Source of the DNA: Ottelia alismoides
Lineage: Eukaryota > Streptophyta > Magnoliopsida > Alismatales > Hydrocharitaceae
DNA length: 64,000 nt
NCBI GenBank assembly: GCA_037367405.1
Contig: JAZKJV010008882.1
Coordinates: 1,178,001 to 1,242,000 of the forward strand
Direction of reading: 5' to 3'
Shown here: positions 1-10,328 of the stretch, piece after piece
Layout: each line of letters opens with the position of its first letter
How positions within the stretch are numbered: the stretch's first letter is position 1
Program-made: the position numbers and the translations under genes
The notes under the pieces: model-generated
The model's input: only the letters and a program-made list of their open reading frames with translations
Databases searched by the model: none
What the model was told of the DNA's origin: nothing

Positions 1-1314
1 TGGGATATTTGCATAGAGACCTTGGTGCTTGCCTTGATTTACCGTTATACCCCTGTACATGGTCTGACACGTGCTTTGTCACGTGGTTTCTTTGGGTTAA
101 TTGCACTATATGCCCATGTAGTTCTAGATGTTAACAGTTGAATGGAACTTTTAGTTTATTTGCATTTATACGCCTGTGCGTGATATATTTCAACATGTGC
201 GTGATATTTTGGGTATTTTGCGAATAGGACCCTGGACTTTTGGTACCTGTTACCAATAAGCCCTCGGAACTTATTTTTCTTACATTCGGGTCCCTGAGTG
301 CCCCAGACACGCGCATCGCACGTGTTTTGCTGGGTTAATTGCACCAGACCCCCCAGACTCTTGGGTATTTGCACTTTGGTCCCTATGCACAGTGCCCCCT
401 CTTGATTTTTGAATAAAATAGCAAATCACCTCCAAATTTAATGAAAATTGGACACATGGCTCCTGCCATGATGTAAAATTTTCTATAAATTTTGGAGACA
501 TTTTCGTCACTGTTTGATATTTTTAGAAAATCAAAAACATCTATTTTTGTTACTGTCTAACTTTAAAAATCACAAAAAAATATTAAATAGTGTCCAAAAA
601 TTACAAAAAAAATTGTCTACTGTCCATTTTGTTGTGTTTGATTTTCTAGCCAATTTTGGCTATTTTTCATTATTGAAAACCACTAAAATTCTAATAATTA
701 CACCAAAAACCAAAAAATAATAAAATAGGTGCCTAAATTTTCCTTGATTTATTCTCTTTAAAGGAAAATTACCTCCCAGCTAATTTAGGGCTTTTAGATA
801 TTTTATCTAGGCCTTTCTAGCTCGGCTGGACAGTACCTTTGATTTCAGCTATTGTTTGATTTTTAGAAAATTCAATAAACATCAGAAAATTCTCAAAAAT
901 TCACCAAAAACACTAAAAAATATAAAACACAAAAAATATTTTTGTTTGAAATTTTGGTTGATTTTTAGTGCTTTAAATAAATTGTTGAAGTGTGTGTTTC
1001 TTTACTTTTCTTATTTTCTTAATTCATTAAAAATCTAAAAAAAATATATATATAATATTCAAAAACCACCAAACATATTTTCTACTTTTATTTTATCTCT
1101 TTTTTGACTACTTCGTAGGCCGAGAGGCCAACCCGTGCTCCTTGAGTTCGACCCTGGTCGCTATACCAAGTTAATCCAATAGCGAGACCGCTTTCGTGTC
1201 TTGATTGATTTTATCTATTTTAGTGGTCTGATTTTTCTTGATTGACTTAGCCGAGTGACCGAGGTCACAACGACCATCTAGATACCTTTGCCTTAGTCGC
1301 TCGGTGCGTCATCA
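1..1314 (+). repeat. LTR1, 3' part of the 5' LTR of element A
   Basis: Position 1 corresponds to 11618 of LTR2, so about 2.2 kb of this LTR lies outside the window. It ends in GCGTCATCA at 1314, the inverted counterpart of the TGATGA that opens LTR2 and LTR3, and the primer-binding site follows after the 3-nt spacer GAA. It contains CACGTG G-boxes near 69 and 79 and a series of degenerate TTTGCA...CCCTGG units in the first 400 bases. The rest (about 400-1130) is AT-rich and has no coding signal. Confidence 0.88.
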
Positions 1315-1317
1315 GAA

Positions 1318-1335
1318 TGGCGTCGTTGCCGGGGA
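1318..1335 (+). other. Primer-binding site of element A (tRNA-Asp)
   Basis: TGGCGTCGTTGCCGGGGA lies 3 nt after the LTR. It is complementary to the 3' end of plant tRNA-Asp with one mismatch; element B keeps the perfect version. It would prime minus-strand DNA synthesis. Confidence 0.87.
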
Positions 1336-2454
1336 GCACGGCTTAGTAGTCGCTTTTTGAGTTTTTCCGTGGCTTTTTCTTTGCGCAGCTTTTTGTATAG
1401 CTTCCTGTACTTATATATATTTCTGATATTTTTATAATAATTTGGTTTGTGACACTTGCTCTTTTTCTTGCGAGGGCCCGAGGACCGAGGCGGCCGATTT
1501 CGAGAAGCCGACGCAACCGCGAGACTCGGAGGCGGCTCCTTTCTTTACGGAGCCGCAGGAGAGAGCGAGAGAGAGAGAGAGAGAGAGTTGAGTAGGTGAG
1601 GTTTAAATTAGACTTTTGATTATTATTGTAATAATATAAGGACTCAGAGACTGGACCATTGGAATGTGATTGGACTCAGCGGGTCTGTTTCGCCGAGCAC
1701 CGGTGTGCTCGGGGGACCCTTAGGAGTTTTTCGCGGCTTTTTACGCGGTTTTGTTTTCTTTTCTTTTTACTGCCTTTTCCGGTTTCACGCGGATTTCTGA
1801 GCCCCTAGCCGTAGGATTTTCTGCTTGATTGTGACGTAATTCATAGGATCCAAACACCCTAATATAATTGTCTGTTCCTATAGTGCGGTAATTGGACCTA
1901 TAATAAAAAAATAATAAAATATCCGTTCCATCACCTCCGAGCCTACGCACCGCGAGCCCACCCCGTCAAGCGCTACTCCTGAACTCGACCTGTCGAGAAG
2001 AGGAGGGGTGGGTCTAGACCAGACTCTTTGGATTGGAGGCTGGTGATCGGCTAGCCGTTGTTTCGAGTAGCACTGTTGTTTAGGGACTCGGTTTTCCGCC
2101 TGCACCATTTAGGTAGTTTATTTCCTATCTTTACATTTATGCACGGATCATATTGCATGTAGAGTGCTGGAGTCAGGTACGCCTTCCTTACTTTGCATGC
2201 ATCATTGATTTATCGTGCATCGGCTTTTTCGTCTTCTCCCCCTATTTTGGATTAAATAACCAGGAGAACCGAAAAATTCGTTAGGCGTTTGTTTTCTATT
2301 TGAAAAATATTAAAAAGAAAAATCATAAAATTGGGACTGGTTAAGACTATTGACCCTAAAAGACACTCACCTTAAAAATTTGTCTTGGGGAGAGCAACCC
2401 CCTCATTGTATGGTTTGGATGCGCGAGAGAGTGACCCGTACCCTAGGATAGAAT
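1336..2454 (+). other. 5' leader of element A
   Basis: This is the noncoding stretch between primer site and first ATG. It holds a GA microsatellite (about 1563-1587), a strong G-run hairpin at 1694-1711 (listed separately), U-rich tracts around 1745-1775, and a short hairpin at about 2385-2402 (GGGG, then CCCC). The last 70 nt (GAGAGAGTGACCC...CCTAGG) match the leaders of D and E; directly afterwards the sequence jumps to the Gag tail. No ORF of note on either strand. Confidence 0.7.
1694..1711 (+). promoter_or_regulatory. Leader hairpin followed by a G-run (possible packaging/dimerisation element)
   Basis: CGAGCAC-CGGT-GTGCTCG forms a perfect 7-bp stem and is followed by GGGG. The same hairpin is at 13340-13357 (B) and 25959-25976 (C). 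Element E has a stem of different sequence at the equivalent place (53460-53479, - strand), also followed by a G-run, so pairing rather than sequence is kept. The role is inferred from retroviral leaders. Confidence 0.55.
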
Positions 2455-5400
2455 ATGTCCGCCTCCTTGGACGATGTAGCCCGCCTCCTCACGGACCAGC
2501 AGGCTACATTTAGACAGGAGATGGACGAGTTCCGCCAGGAGATGCGGGACCTGATGAGAGGGAAGGCCGCCATCCCTGCACGGATAGAGCCGAATCCAAA
2601 CAGCTTGAAGAGGAAATCTGAGTAGGTAGTTTCAACTGAGCAGGCCACTCTTAGTGATCCATTTGATGATATGTCCGCGGATCTATTTGATGCTGATTTT
2701 GTTACACTTAGGAGCGGTAGAGCACCAGCAGGCGGCGCCTCATCTGAGCGACGACTCGAGGTTCCACCCAGGTCGCCAGATGAGGAGGAGGAGAGCGGTA
2801 CTGAGGCCGCACATGATGATGACGGTGGTACTGATGCCACCAAGGATGCTGATTCCACCGGCGGTACTGAGGCCGCCGCTTCACCAGTTCGAGGAGGTGG
2901 TGCTGATGCCACCAGAGGAGCCGAGCCAGCTCGCGGTACTGAGGCCGCGAGACATCCAGTAGCAGAGCCAGCCCGTGGTGGTACTGAGGCCACCGGTGTT
3001 TGTGTAGAGAGATCAGATGTTTTTCCTCATTCTCATGTATCTCAGAACACTGTTGTGAATAAAGGAAAAGGTTTAGTTTCTTCTGGTCCCACTGTGGTGC
3101 TTGACGTATGTGCGGATCCGGCCGTCGAGCCGTCTAGACCTTTTCCTAGTCCTTCATCTGCGAAGGACCCTGTGATCCCCTTCCCTAGAGCCCTTCAGAT
3201 GGGGAAGGGGAAGAAAAAAGAAAAAGACCCAAAAAAGAGAGAGCAGGAGGAATTCAGCCAGAGCATGATTGACAGATTTCACATCCAGCTGACCCTCCAG
3301 GAGGCTTTGCAGCACATCCCCCTTCTTCAACGATCTTTGAGAGACAGGACCACACTCAGGAGGAGGAGGAGGAACCACACTTCATAGATTCATGTGCTGA
3401 CGAAAGCCACGTGTTTCGCGATCCAGAACCGTCTGCCGGCCAAGAGGCCAGATTCAGGGGCCCCGTATGTCAGATGTCAGATTAGTGAGCAGAGGTTCGA
3501 CCAGACTCTATTGGATAGCGGATCGTCGATCAATCTCCTTCCGGTAGCCCTTCTCGACCGCTTCGAGTTGGGCACTCTTAGACAGAGCAGGACAGTCCTT
3601 CAGTTTGCTGATCAATCTGTCAAGAGGCCGAAGGGGTTGTTGCGAGACGTTATCGTCACGATTCAGGGCCTGAAATTCCCCGTGGACTTCGTAGTGTTGG
3701 ACATGGAGATCCCTGATTCAGTGGCCGATACCCCCATCATCCTTGGTCGTCCGTTCTTGGCCACAGCCAAGGCGGTGACTGATCATGATAGCGGGAAGGT
3801 ATACTTTCGCGTCGAGGGCGAGAGTGTACAGATAGAGACGGTCGAGGACTACAGAGCCAGAGACAGAGCATGCTCAGAGGCTAGCACAGATACAGAACAA
3901 CTGACAGATGCCGGGCTAGACATCCACCAGGACTGTGACTTTGTGATCACAGATGATGAGGCAGCATGGGCAGTCCCTTCCGCACAGGCCATCCTCTCAT
4001 TTCCAGACACCACTGATGCAGAGATGACAACAGAGGAGGGCATGGAGAGCACAGCCCTGGTCCAGGATACGACAGAGGCAGCAGAGCCGGGTCTCGATCG
4101 CGGCACGGTTTCTAGTGATGGTGGTACTGAGGCCACCTTGTGTGACGGTGGTACTGATGCTACCTTGTTCGATGTAGATCCCTCGGATTCAGAGTCTGAT
4201 TGGGCAGATTGTGATGACCAGATGCCAGACCTGAGTCCACCTGAGCCTACAGATGAGGAGGAGGTAGAGGCAGAGCAGATCAGAGACATCACAGTTGAGC
4301 AGCCTCCTCCAGATCCAGTTTGCGAGAGCTCGTATTCTTTCTCCCAGGCAGATTTGGCAGATTTAGCAGCATTCACGCACCTTCTTCCGAGGCCAGATTT
4401 GCCAGCACCCAGCTGTCCAGAGCTGAAGCCGCTCCCTACTTCGCTGAAGTATCGGTTCTTTGCGGGCGAACCTGAGATGTACCCAGTCATCATCTCCGCC
4501 GATCTGACTGGAGAGCAGGAATCCTGTTTGATGGGGGTTCTTGAAAAGAACCGCAAGGCAATCGGATGGAGCGTAGCAGATCTCCATGGGATTAGTCCAT
4601 CAGTGTGCTCCCACCATATCTATCTCGAGGAGGGGGCGAAGCGGTCACGTGAGTTCCAGCGGCGGCTGAACCCAAACCTGAGAGAGGTCGAGATGAGGGA
4701 AATATCAAAATGGTGGAGTGTAGATTTTATTTATCCCATTTCCGACTCCAAGTGGGTTAGCCCCTTGCATGTGGTGCCCAAGAAGACGGGCATCACGACT
4801 GTGATCAGTGAGTTAGGAGAGGAGATTGCTACACGAGTACCCACCTCTTGGAGGGACTGTGTTGACTACAGGAGACTCAACCAGGCCACCAAGAAGGACC
4901 ATTTCCCCTGCCTTTTATTGACCAGATCATTGAGAGACTGGCAGGGAAGAGCCATTATTGCTTCCTGGATGGGTACTCGGGCTACAACCAGGTGGCCATC
5001 GCTCCTGAAGATCAGGAGAAGACCACCTTTACCTGTCCCTTCGGTACATATGCCTTTCGACGCATGCCATTTGGGCTATGCAATGCCCCTGCGACTTTTC
5101 AGAGGTGCATGCTGTCAATCTTTTCGGACATGGTAGGGGAGTGTTTGGAGGTCTTCATGGACGATTTCTTGGTCTACGGCGACAGATTCGACTCCTGTCT
5201 TGACTGCCTAGATCGAGTACTCCAGCGATGTATTGCGTACCATTTGGTTCTATCCTGGGAGAAGAGTCACTTCATGGTGACTCAAGGGACGGTGCTTGGC
5301 CATATCATCTCCAACAGGGGCATGGAGGTGGATCCGGCCAAGGTTGATGTCATTAGAAAACTCGCACCGCCGTCCAATTTGAGGCAGTTACGGTCATTCC

Positions 5401-7314
5401 TGGGGCACGTTGGATTTTATAGGAGATTTATTCAGGATTTCAGCAGGATCGCCCGGCCGTTGACTGACCTCTTGACGAAAGACACCGAGTTCCTTGTCGA
5501 TGACAAGTGTCTTTCGTCCTTTGCGACTCTTCAGCAGTGTGTGATTGAGGCTCCTGTTCTCCAGCCGCCTGATTGGTCTCTCCCATTCGAGATCATGACG
5601 GACGGACGCCTCCGATTTTGCCGTGGGGGAAGTGCTGGGACAGAGGAGGGATGGAGTTCCATTTGCCATTCACTACGCTAGCCGCACGTTGGATTCCGCC
5701 CAGCGGAATTACACGGTGACAGAGAAGGAGATGCTAGCCGTAGTATTCGCCCTAGATAAGTTTCGATCTTATATCATTGGATCTAGAGTGACTTTGTACA
5801 CAGATCACACCGCCATCAGGTACCTCATGGCAAAGAAGGATGCCAAGGCCAGACTGACTAGATGGATCCTCCTACTCCAGGAGTTCGACATTGAGATCAA
5901 GGATAAGCCTGGAGTCAAGAATGTGGTGGCGGATCACCTCTCCCGTTTAGAGCATCGTGAGGAGTCTGAGCAGATTGATCCCATTCGAGATACCTTCCCA
6001 GATGAGGCGATCCTTGCTATCGCCTCACTCCCGTGGTATGCCGATATTGTGAACTTTCTCGTTGCTGGGAAAGTCCCACAAGATTGGCACAGGCATAGGC
6101 TTGAGACCTTCCTTGCGAAGGCCAAGTCCTACCACTGGGAGGATCCCATCCTTTACCACGAAGGAGGGGATAGCGTCTGGCGTCGGTGTATTCCTCAGGA
6201 GGAACACCATAGCGTCCTCACTTACTGCCACAAGCTTGAGGCAGGAGGACATCATTCTGGGAGGAGAACGACACAGAAAGTGCTCCAATCCGTCTTGTGG
6301 TGGCCTACCCTCTTCAAGGACTCTGATGAGTTCGTGAAGAGGTGTACTGACTGTCAGAGGATGGGCACTTGTGGACAGCGTGATATGATGCCGATGCAGC
6401 CCATTCATTTCTGTGAGGTTTTTGACGCATGGGGCATCGATTTCATGGGTCCATTCCCTAAGAGTCAGGGATTTGAGTACATTCTGTTGGCCATTGATTA
6501 TGTTAGTCATTGGGTTGAGGCCATCCCCGCCCGAGCCGCTGATGCGAGGACAGTTTGCAGATTTTTGAGGAAGCACATCATCACGCGGTTCGGGGTTCCA
6601 CGAGTTCTGATTTCTGATGGGGGGTCTCATTTCATCAACGACCAGGTGAAGGCCCTTGCTAGCGAGTTCAGTATAGACCATCGTGTTGCTACACCTTACC
6701 ATCCACAGACGAATGGTCTAGCCGAGGTCTCGAACAGGGAGATCAAGACTATTTTGCAGAAAGTCGTCCGCCCCGACCGAAAGGATTGGTCACAGCTTTT
6801 GGACTCGGTCTTGTGGGCATATAGGACTTCTTTCAAGACACCATTGGGCACATCTCCCTTTCGCCTCGTATATGGCAAGCCGTGCCATTTACCTGTTGAG
6901 CTGAGGCACAAGTCACTTTGGGCAGTTACAGATATTCTTATGGATCCAGATGGTGTAGGAGACCAGAGGAGGGCAGAGTTAGCTGCCCTGGAAGAGCTTA
7001 GAGATACAGCTTTCTCAAACAGCCTACAGTATAAGGAGAGAGTGAAGGAGTGGCATGATTCTCATATCAGCCACAAGCATTTTGAGATTGGTCAGAGAGT
7101 ATGGCTGTTTGATGCGAGGCTTCGTTTATTTCCAGGGAAGCTGCAGAGCAAATGGAAGGGACCCTACTTGGTCAAAAAGGTACACGACAACGGTAGCATT
7201 GATATATCCGAGTTGTCTTCTGAGAGTACCTTTCGAGTGAACGGCCAGCGACTCAAGCCATTTCTAGATCATGAGCCGCGGGTCGTTGATGTTGCCCCTA
7301 TTCATTTTGCGTGA
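2455..7314 (+). pseudogene. Broken gag-tail/pol polyprotein of element A (protease-RT-RNase H-integrase)
   Basis: The reading frame starts at an ATG (2455) that encodes only the C-terminal tail of Gag (LDDVARLLTDQQ-type), with no matrix or capsid. It continues into a GG(T/A)(E/D)A-rich linker, an aspartic protease (LLDSGSSINLLP, catalytic D at 3514-3516, ILGRPFL flap region), RT (FMDD at 5154-5165), RNase H and integrase. Lesions: CAG to TAG at 2623, GAG to TAG at 3385, one C lost near 4910 (frame +1 to 0), and a GACG duplication near 5600 that restores the frame. Family members normally have one long gag-pol ORF, as in E. The stops make this copy inactive. Confidence 0.9.
5623..7314 (+). CDS. 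Open RNase H-integrase segment of element A
   Basis: This uninterrupted stretch of about 560 codons continues the pol frame after the 4-nt duplication, so it is part of the broken polyprotein and its apparent start is not a natural start. It has the RNase H C-terminal half, then the integrase HHCC zinc-binding region ([10 protein letters not shown] ... CTDC) and the DDE core: D at 6439-6441 (WGIDFMGPF), D at 6616-6618 (ISDGGSHF), E at 6724-6726 (GLAEVSNRE). The spacing gives D-35-E. A GPY-type C-terminal module (GPYLVKKV) follows; there is no chromodomain. It ends at TGA 7312-7314. Integrase would insert the cDNA into chromatin. Confidence 0.85.
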   Translation: MGEVLGQRRDGVPFAIHYASRTLDSAQRNYTVTEKEMLAVVFALDKFRSYIIGSRVTLYTDHTAIRYLMAKKDAKARLTRWILLLQEFDIEIKDKPGVKNVVADHLSRLEHREESEQIDPIRDTFPDEAILAIASLPWYADIVNFLVAGKVPQDWHRHRLETFLAKAKSYHWEDPILYHEGGDSVWRRCIPQEEHHSVLTYCHKLEAGGHHSGRRTTQKVLQSVLWWPTLFKDSDEFVKRCTDCQRMGTCGQRDMMPMQPIHFCEVFDAWGIDFMGPFPKSQGFEYILLAIDYVSHWVEAIPARAADARTVCRFLRKHIITRFGVPRVLISDGGSHFINDQVKALASEFSIDHRVATPYHPQTNGLAEVSNREIKTILQKVVRPDRKDWSQLLDSVLWAYRTSFKTPLGTSPFRLVYGKPCHLPVELRHKSLWAVTDILMDPDGVGDQRRAELAALEELRDTAFSNSLQYKERVKEWHDSHISHKHFEIGQRVWLFDARLRLFPGKLQSKWKGPYLVKKVHDNGSIDISELSSESTFRVNGQRLKPFLDHEPRVVDVAPIHFA

Positions 7315-7449
7315 GATGTGGTCTCTTGACTCACATCTTTTGCATCTCACGCCTGATTATCACTGTTCTTCCGACTTGTATAGATCCAGTTGTCCATATC
7401 ATTCTATTCTTTAGTCCCACATCTTTTTTCTCATCTTATGATTATGCTA

Positions 7450-7840
7450 AACTAAGGGTGTACTTTACCCTATGTATAGGGGGGATGTAGGACCTGCGGG
7501 TATTCTTTTCATTCTTTCTGCTCCTGTTTTGCTGCCTATACTTAGGGATATTTTACCCTAAGTATAGGGGGGCAGACTCTGTGTCTTCTTCACTCGGATT
7601 TCCCTTCATGTACAGCTTGCTATACTTAGGATTAGTTAATCCTAAATATAAGGGGAAACCACCGAGTTCCTCTCATTCTATTCATTTATTCGTTTCTGTA
7701 CTTAGCCATTCCTTTTCACTTCCCTTTTACTAAGCACGAGTTATGTCTTCTTCATCGCTCTTGATCACTCTGAGGACATCGTTCGAGCTAAGTATAGGGG
7801 GGTGTGTATATATTTCATATATACTTTAGCCATAACTCGT
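7450..7840 (+). promoter_or_regulatory. Series of four hairpins carrying polypurine-tract-like G-runs
   Basis: Hairpins at about 7450-7478, 7536-7567 and 7620-7651 pair TACTTAGG-type left arms with CCTAAGTATA-type right arms and are followed by runs of 4-6 G. The fourth (7736-7840) has outer arms ACGAGTTATG/CATAACTCGT and inner arms GCTAAGTATA/TATACTTTAGC around another GGGGGG. The right arm plus G-run (AAGTATAGGGGGG) equals the real polypurine tract at 9391-9403. Equivalent sets occur in B (19030-19422), D (37519-37912) and E (45036-45422). Extra plus-strand priming sites or an RNA-processing structure are possible roles. Confidence 0.6.
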
Positions 7841-8475
7841 ACTTTGTGTGAGCGTGTTAATAAATAAAATGGCTAAAAATCACAAAAATTAAAAATTTTT
7901 CATGTACATAAACTTCTTTTATTTGCACATACATAGCTAGTGTACAAAGTATTTTTGTAAAAATGATTTCAAAAATCTTTTGTGTAAAGCTTGTGTAAAT
8001 ATGTTTGTATCAAAATTATGTATATAGTACAAATTTTTTTCCAAAATGTTTTGAAAATCAAAAGTTTACAAAAATCTTGTGTAAATATGTGTAAATATCT
8101 TTTTGCAAACCTTGCACCTCATGCATCATTCATCCCTGATTTCAAAACATTTTTAAAAAATTTTGCATGATTGTAAAATTTGTGTAAATAAGCATCTTGT
8201 GTACATATGTATATAGTTTTTCTGGATGATAGTTGACATTTAAACTAAGCCTGGAATTAAATTGAGAAATGGAGCTTGAATAAGATCTTAATCCACCTAA
8301 CTCTAGGAGGAACCTTATAGGGCTTAGGGTTAAGGCTTTTCAGGTCCATAAGGACTTAATTCTTTGAGTCCACTAGGCTATGAGCATATGTCATCTTGAT
8401 GAGCCTAAGTAGAGCACTTAACAACACAAGCATGACTCTTAGAGACAATGGCTTGACTTGCACCAGCACTTTACA

Positions 8476-9090
8476 CATGGCTCTCCACGGATGAGGTGGT
8501 GAGGAGGCAGTTTCCTTTGGCTTGGGGTAGCATATGAGGGTAGTACTTCTAGGCGGAACCTCTCTTCTTCTTCTAGTGAAGGAAGTGCGTCTCAACTTGG
8601 TCTAGTGGTGATGAAGGCTAAAGACAGAAGCCATGGGTTGCAATAAAGCTTCAAAAGAGGGATAGTCTACTGGCTCAAGAGGAAAATTTCTTGTATATAT
8701 GCTGCACCATGTAGATATGTTGTATAGAAGCACTTGAAAAAAAATTGCAAAATGCAAAATGCAAAAAGAACTCCAAAAAAGTGGTGGGTCGGATTGAAAA
8801 TTTAATAACCCCACCGGAGTGTATATAGTCAAATAAAGCAAAAGCTTATGGTATCCATGTTACATCTCATGAAGCTTGCAGCGGGAGACTTAGCTACACT
8901 GGCTGAGCTTCCAAAAGTCTATACTTCTTCCCCCTCTTCTTGAGCCGGTTGCACTTGAACTTAGAAGGGAATACCCCGCTTCTCGAGGAAAGAGTTGCTA
9001 GACCGAGGCATTAGAGTTACCAGGTTGAGGGAGGTTGTTTCTTTGTTACTTCTGAGGTGGGGAGCTACATATCACTTACACTGCATGGAA
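8476..9090 (+). other. Highly conserved 3' noncoding block, copy A
   Basis: This block is nearly identical in B (about 20057-20671), D (about 35783-36430, -) and E (about 43375-43985, -). A hand count over 217 nt gives 4 differences between A and E, against about 38 in 222 nt of their integrase DNA. It contains stretches such as GAGCCGGTTGCACTTGAAC and CCCCGCTTCTCGAGG. No long ORF is shared by all copies. Constraint or recombination could explain it. Confidence 0.65.
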
Positions 9091-9390
9091 AGATTCATAG
9101 TCATTAGAGTTTGTGTATGTAGACTTGTTCTGATCTGGTTTATTGAGGAGTCTTGTCCATAGATTGGTGGAACTTAGTGGTTGTTGAGTTTTAAGCTTAA
9201 GTCTAAATAAGGTTGCGACACATTAATAATCCAAAGATCTGATCGAGCTCCATAATTCAATTTAATGAAGGAAAGTTTAATATTCAACATTGATCCATGT
9301 ACATTCCCTTCTTTTTCTTTTTCTTTTTTTTCTTTCTTTCTTTTTCACTTCTTTTTCAAATAAGTGTTTGCTAAGGGACAAGCAAAAGTT

Positions 9391-9403
9391 AAGTATAGGG
9401 GGG
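9391..9403 (+). other. Polypurine tract of element A
   Basis: AAGTATAGGGGGG lies directly before the LTR start TGATGA at 9404, where plus-strand DNA synthesis would be primed. Confidence 0.85.
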
Positions 9404-10328
9404 TGATGAATACCCATTCATCACTCTTTATTCTTATATTTTAGCTACAAAAACCTTTGCAAATGCATGTAGATATGTGTAAATACAAATAATTACCAAA
9501 AGCATGCATTGTGTAAAAACCTATAATTAGCATGTTTTTGTGCAGAAATAAAAGAATAAAGATTAAAAAGAAAAAGAGGGAAATATTTAGAATAAATATT
9601 GAGCAACCTAATCCAAGGGAGGGCACAACATGGGCCTGAGCGCATAAAAGCCAAAGTAGAGGGAGATAGGGGCTCATGTGTGTACATACTTATGTAAATA
9701 AAATAAAGGTATTTTCCTCACCAAAAATAGGCTTGTAAATTTGTGTCTATATTTATAAATATAAAAACAGAAGATAAAAATATGAAAATCAAAAAGAACA
9801 AAAATATCACTTTCACATTGTGCATAGACTCACCTGCATATTTAATTAGCCCTATAAATAAATAAAATTAATCTTTATAGTTTTTGTAAATATTCTTTAT
9901 TATATAGTGTAAATAAATAAAATAAAAACAATAAAACCAAAAATCAAATAAAAATAGCAAAAATTAAAAACACAAAAATAGATTGTACATATACCATGTA
10001 TATAAGTGTATATATGTATTTATTTTACCTATGTATATAAATAATAAAAATAAAATAAAAATATCTTTTTATTCCTTATTTTATAATAAATAAAATATAA
10101 AATAGGAATAAAATTGCATAAAAATAATAATTAAAAATCAAAAATTAAAAACCCTAATAGTGTACATATACCTATATAGTACATATAGTGTACATACCTT
10201 ATTTTTATTTCGAAAAAATTATTAAAAATCACTAAAAAATAGAAAAAAATAAAATAAAAATATTTCATGTTTTAACTTTTTGCAAATTCGGCCATTTGCT
10301 ACCTTAAATTTCACCTCCAAGATTAAGA

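Larger units (their letters stand above)
7315..9390 (+). other. 3' noncoding region of element A
   Basis: Two kilobases between integrase and the polypurine tract. In order: four hairpins each carrying the polypurine-tract sequence (7450-7840); an AT-rich segment (7860-8220) with eight copies of TGTANATA; a segment shared with B and D (8230-8475); and the very conserved block 8476-9090. No sense ORF is plausible and there is no env-like gene. Antisense frames of about 80 codons exist but lack ATG starts. Confidence 0.75.

Noticed and set aside
1318..1335. tRNA-like sequence at the primer sites
   Set aside because: Only 18 nt match the tRNA-Asp 3' end; there is no tRNA body, so these are primer-binding sites and not tRNA genes.
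2403..2993. 196-codon - strand ORF rich in ASVPP repeats (also near 14029 and 26668, and on + near 49816 and 60823)
   Set aside because: It is the antisense of the GG(T/A)(E/D)A repeat region; the repeat creates open antisense frames. No domain, and it is broken differently in each copy.
7450..7840. CRISPR-like or Rho-independent terminator interpretation of the hairpin series
   Set aside because: The hairpins are few, unequal and followed by G-runs rather than T-runs, and lie in a eukaryotic retrotransposon.
8356..8841. Antisense ORFs of about 79 codons in the 3' noncoding block (A, B; partly in D)
   Set aside because: They start at non-ATG codons, differ in frame between A and E, and overlap one another. 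The DNA conservation is real, but a protein is not supported.
7315..9403. env-like gene between integrase and 3' LTR, known from some Athila elements
   Set aside because: No sense ORF above about 60 codons in A, B, D or E in this interval and no signal peptide or membrane segment.
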